This document shows positions 1 to 7,497 of a stretch of DNA of 64,000 nt, piece after piece. The stretch is from Microbacterium sp. PM5. GTDB taxonomy: Bacteria > Actinomycetota > Actinomycetes > Actinomycetales > Microbacteriaceae. Position 1 is the first letter of the stretch, and the number at the start of each line of letters is the position of its first letter. The notes below the pieces were generated by a model that worked only from the letters and a program-made list of their open reading frames with translations, was not told where the DNA came from and did no database searches. A program made the translations under genes and the position numbers. The stretch lies in NCBI RefSeq assembly GCF_003293595.1, contig NZ_CP022162.1, forward strand, positions 1 to 64,000, given 5' to 3'.

Positions 1-266
1 CGGCGGAGGAGTACCGCATCAAGGCCGACGAGATCCAGTCGAAGAAGGATGCGCTCGAGCGGCGGCTCTCGCTCGCTGTCGTGAACCCTGTCCAGGCGAC
101 GGCATCCGCGAACCTGCCCGACGACATCATGCGACTGTGGCCGGCGATGACGATCGAGCAGAAAGCCAACACGCTCCGGCCGCTTATCGAGCGGATCGTG
201 ATCTACCCGGCGGAGCGCCGGGGGTCAGTCGACCGACACGTGGAGATCGTCCCGACCTGGGACTAG
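1..266 (+). CDS. Large serine recombinase, C-terminal fragment (5' end outside window)
   Basis: The reading frame is open from the first bases (frame starting at base 3) to a TAG at 264-266, so only the last ~87 residues are seen. They contain a charged helical stretch (EEYRIKADEIQSKKDALERR) followed by a short tail ending RIVIYPAERRG...EIVPTWD. This is the usual ending of phage- and ICE-type large serine recombinases (coiled-coil zone plus terminal beta strand), enzymes that join attP and attB sites. The catalytic N-terminal domain would lie to the left. Integrase genes usually sit at the edge of their element, so the attachment junction may be close by, possibly in 267-345. Assignment comes from the tail only; a resolvase-like transposase is the alternative. 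Confidence 0.6.
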   Translation, partial: AEEYRIKADEIQSKKDALERRLSLAVVNPVQATASANLPDDIMRLWPAMTIEQKANTLRPLIERIVIYPAERRGSVDRHVEIVPTWD

Positions 267-345
267 CACTGCCCTATTGACAGGCCGTTGTCGAAAGAGG
301 AGTCAGCCATGCGTGGCAGTCTAATCGCGCGCGCTCGCGAGCCCG

Positions 346-357
346 TAGGGTCGAACC
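346..357 (+). promoter_or_regulatory. Putative leaderless -10 (TAGGGT) for the APH-like gene
   Basis: TAGGGT at 346-351 lies exactly 6 nt before the GTG at 358 and no Shine-Dalgarno sequence is visible, the arrangement of leaderless actinobacterial genes. A TTGACA at 277-282 is too far upstream to pair with it. Confidence 0.4.
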
Positions 358-1224
358 GTGTACACCGGCTTCGTCGCTCCCGCCGATGACGTCGTCGACG
401 ACGCCGTCGCCCGCGCGCTGGGCGCCGCAGGGGAGCGGGTGCCGCGCGGTGGTTGGCGGCGCGTGGAGCACGGTTCGGCGAACCTCGTCGTGCTCGCGGG
501 GCGCGTGGCGGTGCGAGTGGCGCGCAGCGCGGATGCGGCATCCGAGGCCCTCCGGGCCCAGCGGCTCATCGACGCGTTGCCGGCACTGCCTTTCGCGGTG
601 CCGCGCTCCGCGGCGCCGGCGATCGATGATCGTGCCGCGGGTGGCGTGGTCGCGATCGCGCAGGAGCGCGTCGACGGCGAGCCGCATCCGAGCGGCAGCG
701 GCGACCCCGTCGAGCTTCGACGCCTCCTCGACACCCTTCGCGAGACCGACCTCGCCCCGCTGCGAAGGCACCTGGCCCATCGACACACCTTCTTCGGCGG
801 CGAGGAGGGTCTGCGCCTCATGGCCGGCGAGGCCGTCACGATGCTCGCTCCGACGGCCCGTGAGCGCGCTCGCCGCGCGGCCGAGGCGTTCGTCGGGCTC
901 GCGCCGCAGGGCGACGTGCTGACGCATGGCGACCTGGCTGGCAGCAACGTGCTGTGGACCGGTGGCGTCGCCTCCACCGTCTCGGGTCTGATCGACTGGG
1001 ATCTCGCTGCCGCCGACGACGAGGCGAAAGATGTGGCGGCGCTCGCGACGTGGCACGGGTGGGATCTCGTGGCGCAGATCGTGCCGTCCGAAGTCACCCA
1101 CCGTGCACGTGTCACGGCGGCGACCTACCCTCTGCAGCTGCTGTGCTTCGCGATCGCGGGATGCCGACCCGCTGAGGAGATCGAGCGCGCCCTCACGCGG
1201 GCCAACGACACGTACGCGGGCTGA
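358..1224 (+). CDS. Aminoglycoside phosphotransferase (APH)-family kinase
   Basis: A 288-residue protein of the APH/choline-kinase fold. The catalytic loop HGDLAGSN (H190, D192, N197) and the metal-binding IDWD (D213) are both present, so it is probably an active ATP-dependent phosphotransferase acting on a small hydroxylated molecule. The N-lobe is short (GSANLVVLAGRVAVRVARS carries the nucleotide-binding strand). The substrate is unknown: many actinobacteria carry such genes without aminoglycoside resistance. GTG 358 was chosen because a TAGGGT -10 lies 6 nt upstream. It stands alone just right of the recombinase tail, so it could be either the first chromosomal gene or cargo of the element. 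Confidence 0.8.
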   Translation: MYTGFVAPADDVVDDAVARALGAAGERVPRGGWRRVEHGSANLVVLAGRVAVRVARSADAASEALRAQRLIDALPALPFAVPRSAAPAIDDRAAGGVVAIAQERVDGEPHPSGSGDPVELRRLLDTLRETDLAPLRRHLAHRHTFFGGEEGLRLMAGEAVTMLAPTARERARRAAEAFVGLAPQGDVLTHGDLAGSNVLWTGGVASTVSGLIDWDLAAADDEAKDVAALATWHGWDLVAQIVPSEVTHRARVTAATYPLQLLCFAIAGCRPAEEIERALTRANDTYAG

Positions 1225-1250
1225 CCGGCCCGGCGCGGCGGACCGGTTCG

Positions 1251-1262
1251 TAGACTGGACGG
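1251..1262 (+). promoter_or_regulatory. Putative leaderless -10 (TAGACT) for the Fbp-like gene
   Basis: TAGACT at 1251-1256 is followed by 6 nt and ATG 1263, with no ribosome binding site between, implying that transcription starts at or near the A of the start codon. Confidence 0.45.
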
Positions 1263-1748
1263 ATGCAGCCGCTCACGGAGAACCAGGTGCGCGCCGCCCT
1301 CGTCAACGCGACACCCGACGAGCTGGACCGCGTGGGGCTTCCGCTCTCCCTCGTGCTCGCCGACTGGGATCACCTCGATTTCCTCGCGTGGTCCGATCCG
1401 GACTTCCGAGGTCGGGGCTACATGATCGTCGAGCGCGACGGTGTGCCCACCGGGATCGTGCTGCGCGCGGCATCCGGGTCCCGTCCGCGCGCAGCGATGT
1501 GCAACCTCTGCCACACGATGCAGCCCGGCAACCAGGTGGCGCTGTTCACCGCGCGACGGGCGGGGGATGCCGGGCAGCGCGGCGACAGCGTCGGCACCTA
1601 CATCTGCGCAGATCTGGGCTGTCACGAGAACGTCCGCCTCGCGGCACCGCTCGCGCCGAGCGAAGTGCGTGCCAGCGTCGATCGCCGTATCGACGGGACG
1701 CGCCACCGCGTGGAGGCCTTCGTGGAGCGGGTCGTGGCCCCGCTCTGA
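1263..1748 (+). CDS. FBP-domain protein: FusB/Fbp-like EF-G-binding zinc-finger protein
   Basis: 161 residues. The second half has a four-cysteine treble clef, C80-NL-C83 and C115-ADLG-C120, flanked by GYMIVERDGVPTGIVLR and VGTYICADLGCHENVRL, which matches the C-terminal zinc domain of FusB/FusC and the actinobacterial FBP family. Staphylococcal FusB binds elongation factor G and frees ribosomes stalled by fusidic acid; chromosomal Fbp-like homologues are thought to act in ribosome or EF-G rescue. The helical N-terminal half (residues 1-65) fits the family layout. It is monocistronic with its own leaderless promoter. Family membership is fairly secure; a resistance role is not established. 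Confidence 0.75.
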   Translation: MQPLTENQVRAALVNATPDELDRVGLPLSLVLADWDHLDFLAWSDPDFRGRGYMIVERDGVPTGIVLRAASGSRPRAAMCNLCHTMQPGNQVALFTARRAGDAGQRGDSVGTYICADLGCHENVRLAAPLAPSEVRASVDRRIDGTRHRVEAFVERVVAPL

Positions 1749-1770
1749 CGCGCGCGATGCGGCCCGTGGT

Positions 1771-1799
1771 TTTTCGGAACGCGTGCGGCCGGGTAAGAT
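1771..1799 (+). promoter_or_regulatory. Putative promoter of tRNA-Tyr
   Basis: TAAGAT at 1794-1799 is a good -10. A weak -35 (TTTTCG, 1771-1776) lies 17 bp upstream, about 50 bp ahead of the tRNA. Confidence 0.4.
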
Positions 1800-1848
1800 G
1801 GTTGATCGCGCCTCCGGTCGACTGCAAAAGCCGGGCGGGTGCGCACTT

Positions 1849-1930
1849 GGCGAGTTACCCAAGCGGCCAAAGGGATCTGACTGTAAATCAGCCGTCTTCG
1901 ACTTCGGGGGTTCGAATCCCTCACTCGCCA
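1849..1930 (+). tRNA. tRNA-Tyr (GTA)
   Basis: The acceptor stem pairs GGCGAGT (1849-1855) with ACTCGCC (1923-1929), discriminator A1930. The anticodon loop is CTGTAAA with anticodon GTA. The long variable arm (GCCGTCTTCGACTTC region) and 82-nt length are typical of bacterial class II tRNA-Tyr. The T arm has GGTTCGAATCC. CCA is not encoded (ACCC follows). Confidence 0.95.
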
Positions 1931-1937
1931 CCCACCG

Positions 1938-1970
1938 AAAGGCCCCGCACGCGCGGGGCCTTTCGCTTTC
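1938..1970 (+). terminator. Intrinsic terminator after tRNA-Tyr
   Basis: An 11-bp perfect stem, AAAGGCCCCGC (1938-1948) with GCGGGGCCTTT (1953-1963), 4-nt loop, then a T-rich tail TTTCGCTTTC. It begins 8 nt after the tRNA. Confidence 0.85.
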
Positions 1971-2055
1971 CCGCGTGCGGAGCGAGACCTCTCGCGCCGT
2001 CGCACCCGCGTGACAGGATGGGTGCACGGCTGGATGCCCGACGAAGGGGAGAGAC

Positions 2056-3087
2056 ATGACCGAACCGACGAGTTCACCGCAGTCGAACAAGATCCTGCGA
2101 GCGACGATCTGGGTCGCGATCGGTGCCCTGATCGCCGCCGCCCTCGTGTGCGTGGTGTGGGTACTGATCGGCGACTCGAACGGCATCGTAGGCAAGGCGT
2201 TCCTGACGATCCTCCTGCTGGCCGGCTTCGCCGGCGTCTCGATCGCCGAGTCGAACATGGCGCAGAACCGGCCCACCTGGCTCGCGCTGACGAGCATGAT
2301 CTCGTGGGTGCTCATCCTGCTGGTGGGAGCATTCCTCATCTGGATGCCGACCAGCGGCTACTTCGGCGCCGGCGCCGAGCGCGTGTTCAAGTTCATCGTC
2401 ATCGCGCTCATCATTCAGGGGGCTCTCCTGCACGCACGCCTCTTCCTCAAAGCGTTCCAGCGGCACCAGACGACCTTCACCTCGATCGTCACCTACGTGA
2501 CCATCGGGCTCGTCGTCATCCTCATGGTCATGCTCGTGCTGCCGCTGATGACCGATGAGTTCGTCACCTACCGTCCTCTCTACTGGCGCGTGGTCGTCGC
2601 CCTCGCGATCCTGTCCGCCGTCGGCACCGCGCTCCTGCCGCTGGTGAATGCGCTGTTCGCGCCGAAGCGTCCGCGTCCGCGCATCGCGGCCCCTTACGGT
2701 GCGGCGCCCTACGGTTCGGCCCCTTACGGTTCGGCCCCCTACGGCGCGGCGCCCTACGGTTCGGCTCCGCTTTCGGCAGCACCGCCCGCGGCGCCTGCTC
2801 CCGCGCCCGCCGCGCCCGCGCAGCCCACCGCCGCTCCCGTACAGCCGTCCGCACCGACTCCGACCCCCGCCCCGGCGGCATCCGTGCCGTGGCCCACCTT
2901 CGCCGACGGCGTCACCCCGCTGCCGGTGTTCCCCGACGGCTCGCCGGACTGGAATGCCTACTACACGGGTCAGCCCTCGGCCGGAGCGCGCTTCTGGTTC
3001 ACCGACGCGCCGAGCGCGCCGGCGGCTCCGGCCGCGCACGGACACGACGGTTACCCGCCCGCCCCGCCGCTGCCGCCGCACAGCTGA
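2056..3087 (+). CDS. Six-pass membrane protein with Ala/Pro/Tyr-Gly repeat tail (unknown function)
   Basis: 343 residues. Six hydrophobic segments (about residues 14-37, 46-62, 75-95, 108-128, 140-160, 176-197) make an integral membrane half. A low-complexity half (about 210-343) follows, with five APYG repeats and then an Ala/Pro-rich stretch. I do not recognise a characterised family; similar proteins with a short membrane block and a Pro-rich cytoplasmic tail are common in Microbacteriaceae. Start ATG 2056 has GGGGAGAG 4 nt upstream. The stop is 3 bp from the stop of the convergent oxidoreductase gene. Confidence 0.7.
   Translation: MTEPTSSPQSNKILRATIWVAIGALIAAALVCVVWVLIGDSNGIVGKAFLTILLLAGFAGVSIAESNMAQNRPTWLALTSMISWVLILLVGAFLIWMPTSGYFGAGAERVFKFIVIALIIQGALLHARLFLKAFQRHQTTFTSIVTYVTIGLVVILMVMLVLPLMTDEFVTYRPLYWRVVVALAILSAVGTALLPLVNALFAPKRPRPRIAAPYGAAPYGSAPYGSAPYGAAPYGSAPLSAAPPAAPAPAPAAPAQPTAAPVQPSAPTPTPAPAASVPWPTFADGVTPLPVFPDGSPDWNAYYTGQPSAGARFWFTDAPSAPAAPAAHGHDGYPPAPPLPPHS
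2686..2766 (+). repeat. 15-bp tandem repeat encoding APYGA/S
   Basis: Five in-frame copies of a 15-bp unit (GCSGCCCCYTACGGY type) encode APYG-A/S. The units differ mainly at third codon positions, so the protein repeat is better conserved than the DNA. Confidence 0.85.
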
Positions 3088-3090
3088 GCG

Positions 3091-4656
3091 TCAGTCGAGC
3101 AGCTCCAGCGCCGCCATCGCGGCGTTGTGCCCGCCGATGCCGCTGACGGCGCCGCCGCGACGCGCGCCCGACCCGCACAGCAGTACCCGTTCGTGCGCCG
3201 TCGCCACGCCCCAACGCTCGGCCGCCGATTCGAGCGGCTCGTCGTCGCCCGCCCACGGCCACGACAGCGGCCCGTGGAAGATGTCGCCGGCTGTCATGCC
3301 GAGCGACCCCTCCAGGTCGGTCGTGGTCCGTGCTTCGATGCACGGCGAGCCGTCGGGCGCGATGAACAGGCAGTCGGCGAGTGGTTCGGCCAGAACCGCA
3401 TCGAGCGAGCGGGTCGCGGCATCCACGAGCGTCGATCGGTAGTCGGCGCTCGTGACACCGGCGGCCAACCGGTGCGGAACCTGCAGTCCGAACAGGGTGA
3501 GCGTCTGTGCTCCCGACTGCTGCAGAGCCGGTCCGAGAATCGACGGATCGGTGAGGGAGTGGCAGTAGATCTCGGCGGGAAGGGGCTGCGGGATGCCGCC
3601 GGCCACCGCGGCCGCGTACGCGTCATCGAGCTGGGTCATCGTCTCGTTGACGTGGAACGTCCCAGCGAACGCCGCTTCGGGCGACACCGTCGTGTCGCGC
3701 AGCCGCGGCAGCCGTGACAGCAGCATGTTGACCTTGAGCTGTGCGCCCTCCGGGGCCGTGTCCGCGTTGGGCGCGGGCGCCGCCGAGATCAGGCGATCGA
3801 GCACGCTCGGGCCGACGCCGCTCAGCACGAGACGCGCGGTGATCTGCTCGCCCGTCCTCAGCGTCACGGTTCCGCTGGGGTCGATCGCGGTCACCGTCGC
3901 GTTGACGCGAACCTCGGCACCCGCCCGACGGGCCGCGTTCTCGAGTGCGGCGCTCACCCGGCCCATGCCGCCCACCGGAACATCCCAGTCGCCGGTGCCG
4001 CCGCCGATCACGTGGTAGAGGAAGCAGCGGTTCTGGCGCAGTGAGGGATCGTCGGCCCAGGAGAACGTGCCGATGAGACCGTCGGTGAGGGCGATGCCGC
4101 GCGCGATGTCGGTGCCCAGCCCCTCGCGCAGCAGGTCACCGAGAGGCCGTGTGGTCAGCGCGTCCCAGAGCGCCGTGTCCGCCATATCCGCCCGCATCTC
4201 GCTGGCGCGGCGCAGGGGCGCCGTCACCGAGGGGAAGACCGTCGCGGCGAGGGGGAGGAGACGGTCGGTGAACGCCTCGAAGCGCTCCGCCTCGCGCAGG
4301 TCACCGGTCGTGCGGATGAAGCTCGCGGTGGTGGCCGCGGCATCCGCATTGTCGACGAGGATGCCGCGGGAGGGGTCGGCGGGGTCGGGGGTGTACGACG
4401 AGTAACGGCGCCGCCGGAGGTCGAGCCGCAGATCGAGGTCGTCGATGATCGTGCGGGGAAGCAGACTCACGAGGTACGAGTAGCGCGACAGGCGCGCATC
4501 CACGCCCGCCCAGGGCTGCTCCGACACCGCCGCGCCGCCGACCCGGTCCTGCCGTTCGAGCACGACGACGCGCTTGCGTGCCCGGGCGAGATAAGCGGCG
4601 GCGGTGAGGGCATTGTGGCCACCGCCGACGATCACGACGTCGTAGTGCGCGCTCAT
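3091..4656 (-). CDS. FAD-dependent oxidoreductase, phytoene-desaturase/PYROXD2-like (COG1233)
   Basis: 521 residues. The N-terminus is a Rossmann dinucleotide site (VVIVGGGHNALTAAAYLARA, then VVVLERQDRVGGAA). The C-terminal FAD-contact region ends LLCGSGARRGGAVSGIGGHNAA. These are marks of the NAD(P)/FAD oxidoreductase branch that includes carotenoid desaturases and PYROXD2. There are no carotenoid genes nearby, so the substrate is open. ATG 4656 was chosen because it begins just before the Rossmann strand and has a TACCGT -10 6 nt upstream; the frame stays open further upstream but runs into the divergent gene. Confidence 0.8.
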   Translation of the reverse strand: MSAHYDVVIVGGGHNALTAAAYLARARKRVVVLERQDRVGGAAVSEQPWAGVDARLSRYSYLVSLLPRTIIDDLDLRLDLRRRRYSSYTPDPADPSRGILVDNADAAATTASFIRTTGDLREAERFEAFTDRLLPLAATVFPSVTAPLRRASEMRADMADTALWDALTTRPLGDLLREGLGTDIARGIALTDGLIGTFSWADDPSLRQNRCFLYHVIGGGTGDWDVPVGGMGRVSAALENAARRAGAEVRVNATVTAIDPSGTVTLRTGEQITARLVLSGVGPSVLDRLISAAPAPNADTAPEGAQLKVNMLLSRLPRLRDTTVSPEAAFAGTFHVNETMTQLDDAYAAAVAGGIPQPLPAEIYCHSLTDPSILGPALQQSGAQTLTLFGLQVPHRLAAGVTSADYRSTLVDAATRSLDAVLAEPLADCLFIAPDGSPCIEARTTTDLEGSLGMTAGDIFHGPLSWPWAGDDEPLESAAERWGVATAHERVLLCGSGARRGGAVSGIGGHNAAMAALELLD

Positions 4657-4687
4657 GAGGCCACGGTAGTGCGCGTAGCGTGGAGGC
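4657..4687. promoter_or_regulatory. 31-bp divergent leaderless promoter pair
   Basis: The whole space between the two divergent start codons is 31 bp. On the minus strand TACCGT (4668-4663) sits 6 nt before ATG 4656; on the plus strand TAGCGT (4676-4681) sits 6 nt before ATG 4688. Each gene's -35 zone would therefore lie inside the other gene's 5' end. Confidence 0.45.
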
Positions 4688-5479
4688 ATGGTGGATGCCG
4701 CGCAGTGGGAGAAGATCGCCGTCGACATCGCACGGGAGGCGGGCGCGCTCGCGCGGCGTCGGCGGGCTGAGGGCGTCGCGGTGGCGGCGACGAAGTCCAC
4801 CCTCGCCGACATCGTGACCGAGGCCGACCGCGAGGTCGAGCAGCTCATCCGCGACCGTCTGGCCGCGGCCCGCCCCGACGATGGCTTCCTCGGTGAGGAG
4901 TCCGATCCGCAGCCCGGCACGAGCGGTGTCACCTGGGTGGTCGACCCCATCGACGGCACCGTCAACTACGCCTACGGCATTCCGCAGTACGCCGTCAGCA
5001 TCGCCGCGGTGACCGGCGAGGCGCGGCCCGAGACGTGGGTCGCGCAGGCGGCGGCCGTCTATAGCCCCGCCGTCGACGAGCTCTTCCACGCGCACCGCGG
5101 CGGGGGCGCCTGGCTCGGCGATCAGCCTCTGCACGTATCGACGGTGACGGATGCCGGAGCCCTGCTCGCGACCGGCTTCGGATACGACCCCGCCACCCAC
5201 GACGGCGACCTGGCACGCGTGCGCCGGATGATGGTGCTCGCCCGCGACCTGCGTCGCGCCGGCGCCGCCTCCCTCGATCTGGCGTACGTCGCCGCCGGGC
5301 GGCTGGACGGGTACTTCGAGCGCGGGCTCAAGCCGTGGGATCACGCGGCGGGAGCCCTGCTGGTCACGGAGGCGGGCGGCGTCGTCGGCGGACGTCCCGG
5401 TGATGCGCCGGGGGCGGAGATGACGATCGCGGCCGGTCCGGAGCTGTTCACGCAGATGCGCGAGCTCCTGGAGATGTGA
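4688..5479 (+). CDS. Inositol monophosphatase-family phosphatase
   Basis: 263 residues with the full metal-dependent phosphatase set: GEE (E70, E71), WVVDPIDGT (D86, D89, G90, T91) and the C-terminal WDHAAG (D218). The family hydrolyses phosphate monoesters (inositol-1-phosphate, histidinol phosphate, 3'-phosphoadenosine nucleotides, fructose bisphosphate). This copy is not next to his, cys or inositol genes, so the substrate cannot be assigned. ATG 4688 follows a TAGCGT -10 by 6 nt. It shares a minimal divergent promoter with the oxidoreductase. Confidence 0.85.
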   Translation: MVDAAQWEKIAVDIAREAGALARRRRAEGVAVAATKSTLADIVTEADREVEQLIRDRLAAARPDDGFLGEESDPQPGTSGVTWVVDPIDGTVNYAYGIPQYAVSIAAVTGEARPETWVAQAAAVYSPAVDELFHAHRGGGAWLGDQPLHVSTVTDAGALLATGFGYDPATHDGDLARVRRMMVLARDLRRAGAASLDLAYVAAGRLDGYFERGLKPWDHAAGALLVTEAGGVVGGRPGDAPGAEMTIAAGPELFTQMRELLEM

Positions 5480-5545
5480 GGCGTCCACTGTTTGATAGGA
5501 ACGTGGACCGTGTGTCCATGGCATTCCCAGCGACCACGATGTAGT

Positions 5546-5564
5546 GTTTACCCGATCGTTATCT
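5546..5564 (+). promoter_or_regulatory. Possible MtrA-type direct repeat and promoter upstream of the M23 peptidase
   Basis: GTTTAC (5546-5551) and GTTATC (5558-5563) form a loose direct repeat about one helical turn apart; TTATCT (5559-5564) could be a -10. MtrA response regulators of actinobacteria bind GTTAC-like direct repeats in front of cell-wall peptidase genes. The match is weak. Confidence 0.25.
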
Positions 5565-5657
5565 TTGCCGGCCCGAACGGCGAAGCGATCCGAAGCCCGT
5601 AGTACGTCGTCGCGCGGAACCCCCCTTTCCGTGCGGCCCGACGAGAGCCTGTGTGAT

Positions 5658-7091
5658 TTGACCCCCGACACCCCCGCGGCCGATGCCACGCCCTTGCGGC
5701 GAGCCAGCCGACGACCCGAGCCGGCCGCAGCGCCGACCGGGCCGGGTGCACTGACCCGCGCCGAGTACCGGCGCCTGGCGGCTCAGGCTGCCGCGGCGGC
5801 GCCGGCGGAGACTGTTCCCCTCGGCGCTCCCGCCGTCGTCGCCGAGGCGGCGCAGCCCGTGGCGCCCGTCGAGTCCGCGCCCGCTGAGCCTTCCCTCGCC
5901 GAGTCGGTCGTCGCCGACGTCGCCGCGGCGATCGTCGCCGAGACCGCCGTCGGAGCACAGCCCGACGAGGCCTCCCGCCGGCGCCTGCGCCGCGCCGCGC
6001 GGGCCGTGTTCGAATCGGTGGCCACCGAGGACGCATCGGCGCTCGACGTCACGCCCCACGCCGCGCCCGCGTCGCCCGTCGCCGTCGAGCAGGCCACGGA
6101 AGCCGTGCCCGCTCCCGTCGCCGACCAGCTGCCGAACGATTCCGCGTTCGTCGCGGCATCCGAGCCGTGCGCCCGCGACGAGTTCGAGTTCGCCGCGCGG
6201 CTGTTCTCGTTCACGGGCGAGACGCCGGTGCAGCAGCCCTCCAGCGTGTCCGCCGAGCCGGCCCAGCCGGTTGCCGCCGCTGAGGCTGTCGTCCACGTCG
6301 CCGGCCGCCGCCCGCGAGGTGCGGCGATCGCCAAGCGCGTCGCTGCGGCGTCGTTCTCCGTGGGAGTCATGGCCGTCGTCGGACTGCTCGCCGTGGGCAC
6401 GACCACGCCGGCGGCCGCGATCGCTTCGGCATCCGAATCGTCGAATACCGCTGCGCAGCCCACCGCCGTCACCGCCAGTCAGAAGTTGACGAAGAGCTCG
6501 GATGCCGGTCAGATCCAGGCGTTCGTGGCTTCGGGAACGGATGCTCCGACGGCGCTGGACCGCCCCGAGAGCTACAACGTGACGTCGATGTCGGAACTCG
6601 CCGCAGAATCCGGCGTGCGCCTGTTCGCGAACACGTGGGTGAACGACCCGTCGTCGCCCATTCAGTACCCGTTCCCCGTCGGTGTGCCGATCTCCGCGGC
6701 ATTCGGTTCCATCGCGTATATGTCGGAGTTCGCCACGCCCCACAACGGTGTCGACCTGACCCCCGGTGAGGGTGCGGAGATCCACGCCGTCGCCGCGGGC
6801 ACCGTGCGCATCGCGACCGAGTCCGGCGGGGACTACGGCGTGACCGTGCTGATCGACCACATCATCGACGGCCAGCTCGTCTCCACCCGCTACGGCCACA
6901 TGCAGTACGGCTCGCTGCAGGTCAAGGTCGGCGACAAGGTCACGGCCGGGCAGGTCATCGGGCGCGTCGGGCAGACCGGCAAGGCGACCGGGCCCCACCT
7001 GCACCTCGAGGTTCTGCTCGGGGGCACCACCCGCATCGACCCGATGCCGTGGCTGGCAGAGCACACCAAGCCCGGTCACACCGTCGGCTGA
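5658..7091 (+). CDS. Membrane-anchored M23 (LytM-type) metallopeptidase
   Basis: About 477 residues. A long acidic Ala/Pro-rich N-terminal part is followed by one hydrophobic segment (encoded near 6331-6430), a linker, then an M23 domain in the last ~130 residues. The domain has HNGVDL, RYGHM and GPHLHLE, the zinc-binding set of Gly-Gly or D,D-type peptidoglycan endopeptidases. It probably acts outside the membrane in cell-wall remodelling. The start is uncertain: TTG 5658 follows GAGAG and precedes typical family sequence (TPDTPAADATPLRR). GTG 5631 and GTG 5544 are in frame, but 5544-5640 has unusual composition and looks like a promoter. Confidence 0.8.
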   Translation: MTPDTPAADATPLRRASRRPEPAAAPTGPGALTRAEYRRLAAQAAAAAPAETVPLGAPAVVAEAAQPVAPVESAPAEPSLAESVVADVAAAIVAETAVGAQPDEASRRRLRRAARAVFESVATEDASALDVTPHAAPASPVAVEQATEAVPAPVADQLPNDSAFVAASEPCARDEFEFAARLFSFTGETPVQQPSSVSAEPAQPVAAAEAVVHVAGRRPRGAAIAKRVAAASFSVGVMAVVGLLAVGTTTPAAAIASASESSNTAAQPTAVTASQKLTKSSDAGQIQAFVASGTDAPTALDRPESYNVTSMSELAAESGVRLFANTWVNDPSSPIQYPFPVGVPISAAFGSIAYMSEFATPHNGVDLTPGEGAEIHAVAAGTVRIATESGGDYGVTVLIDHIIDGQLVSTRYGHMQYGSLQVKVGDKVTAGQVIGRVGQTGKATGPHLHLEVLLGGTTRIDPMPWLAEHTKPGHTVG

Positions 7092-7120
7092 TCCGATTCT
7101 GTCGGACGCTCCGGCTCTGA

Positions 7121-7126
7121 TATTCT
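7121..7126 (+). promoter_or_regulatory. Putative -10 (TATTCT) of the tRNA-Thr/tRNA-Met unit
   Basis: TATTCT in an AT-rich patch 29 nt before tRNA-Thr. No strong -35 is visible. Confidence 0.35.
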
Positions 7127-7154
7127 TTTCTGGTTGCCCCGCGAGGGGCAGCAC

Positions 7155-7226
7155 GCCCCGATAGCTCAGTGGCAGAGCACTTCCATGGTAAGGAAGGGGT
7201 CGTCAGTTCAATCCTGACTCGGGGCT
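7155..7226 (+). tRNA. tRNA-Thr (GGT)
   Basis: The acceptor stem pairs GCCCCGA (7155-7161) with TCGGGGC (7219-7225), discriminator T7226. The anticodon stem CTTCC/GGAAG encloses ATGGTAA, anticodon GGT. The T arm is GTCAG-TTCAATC-CTGAC. CCA is not encoded. Confidence 0.93.
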
Positions 7227-7261
7227 CGCAGCATCCACATCTCGCCGTGTGGGTGCGGCGC

Positions 7262-7338
7262 GGCGGGGTAGCTCAGTTGGTGAGAGCGCACGACTCATAA
7301 TCGTGAGGTCGCGGGTTCAAGCCCCGCTCCCGCTACCA
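7262..7338 (+). tRNA. tRNA-Met (CAT), elongator type
   Basis: The acceptor GGCGGGG (7262-7268) pairs with TCCCGCT (7328-7334) with G-T pairs at both ends, then A7335 and an encoded CCA (7336-7338). The anticodon stem CACGA/TCGTG encloses CTCATAA, anticodon CAT. The paired first position argues against initiator tRNA. It follows tRNA-Thr by 35 bp, probably on the same transcript. Confidence 0.92.
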
Positions 7339-7350
7339 AAAACCCAGATC

Positions 7351-7380
7351 AGCCCCGGAATCCCCGGGGCTGTTTGCGTT
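7351..7380 (+). terminator. Terminator of the tRNA-Thr/tRNA-Met unit
   Basis: AGCCCCGG (7351-7358) pairs with CCGGGGCT (7364-7371) over a 5-nt loop, followed by GTTTGCGTT. Confidence 0.75.
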
Positions 7381-7497
7381 GTGGGCGGTGAGGCTCGTGT
7401 GCCGCTCGGAGGCACGGTGCGCAGGGCGCGACGAGTGCATGTCCGAGCCCGGCGATAGCATGAACCGTTCCCACCCGGCCCGTAGACGGAGCCCCTC

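Noticed and set aside
358..1224. Calling the APH-family gene an aminoglycoside resistance gene
   Set aside because: Only generic kinase-fold motifs are present; substrate specificity cannot be read from them.
2686..2766. CRISPR-like repeat array
   Set aside because: The 15-bp units are contiguous, in frame and without spacers; no CRISPR array was seen anywhere in the window.
5544..5657. GTG 5544 as start of the M23 peptidase
   Set aside because: The added residues have poor codon bias and overlap the presumed promoter; kept only as an alternative.
5480..5657. A c-di-AMP (ydaO-type) riboswitch before the M23 peptidase
   Set aside because: Cell-wall peptidase genes in actinobacteria often carry one, but the conserved core could not be found here.
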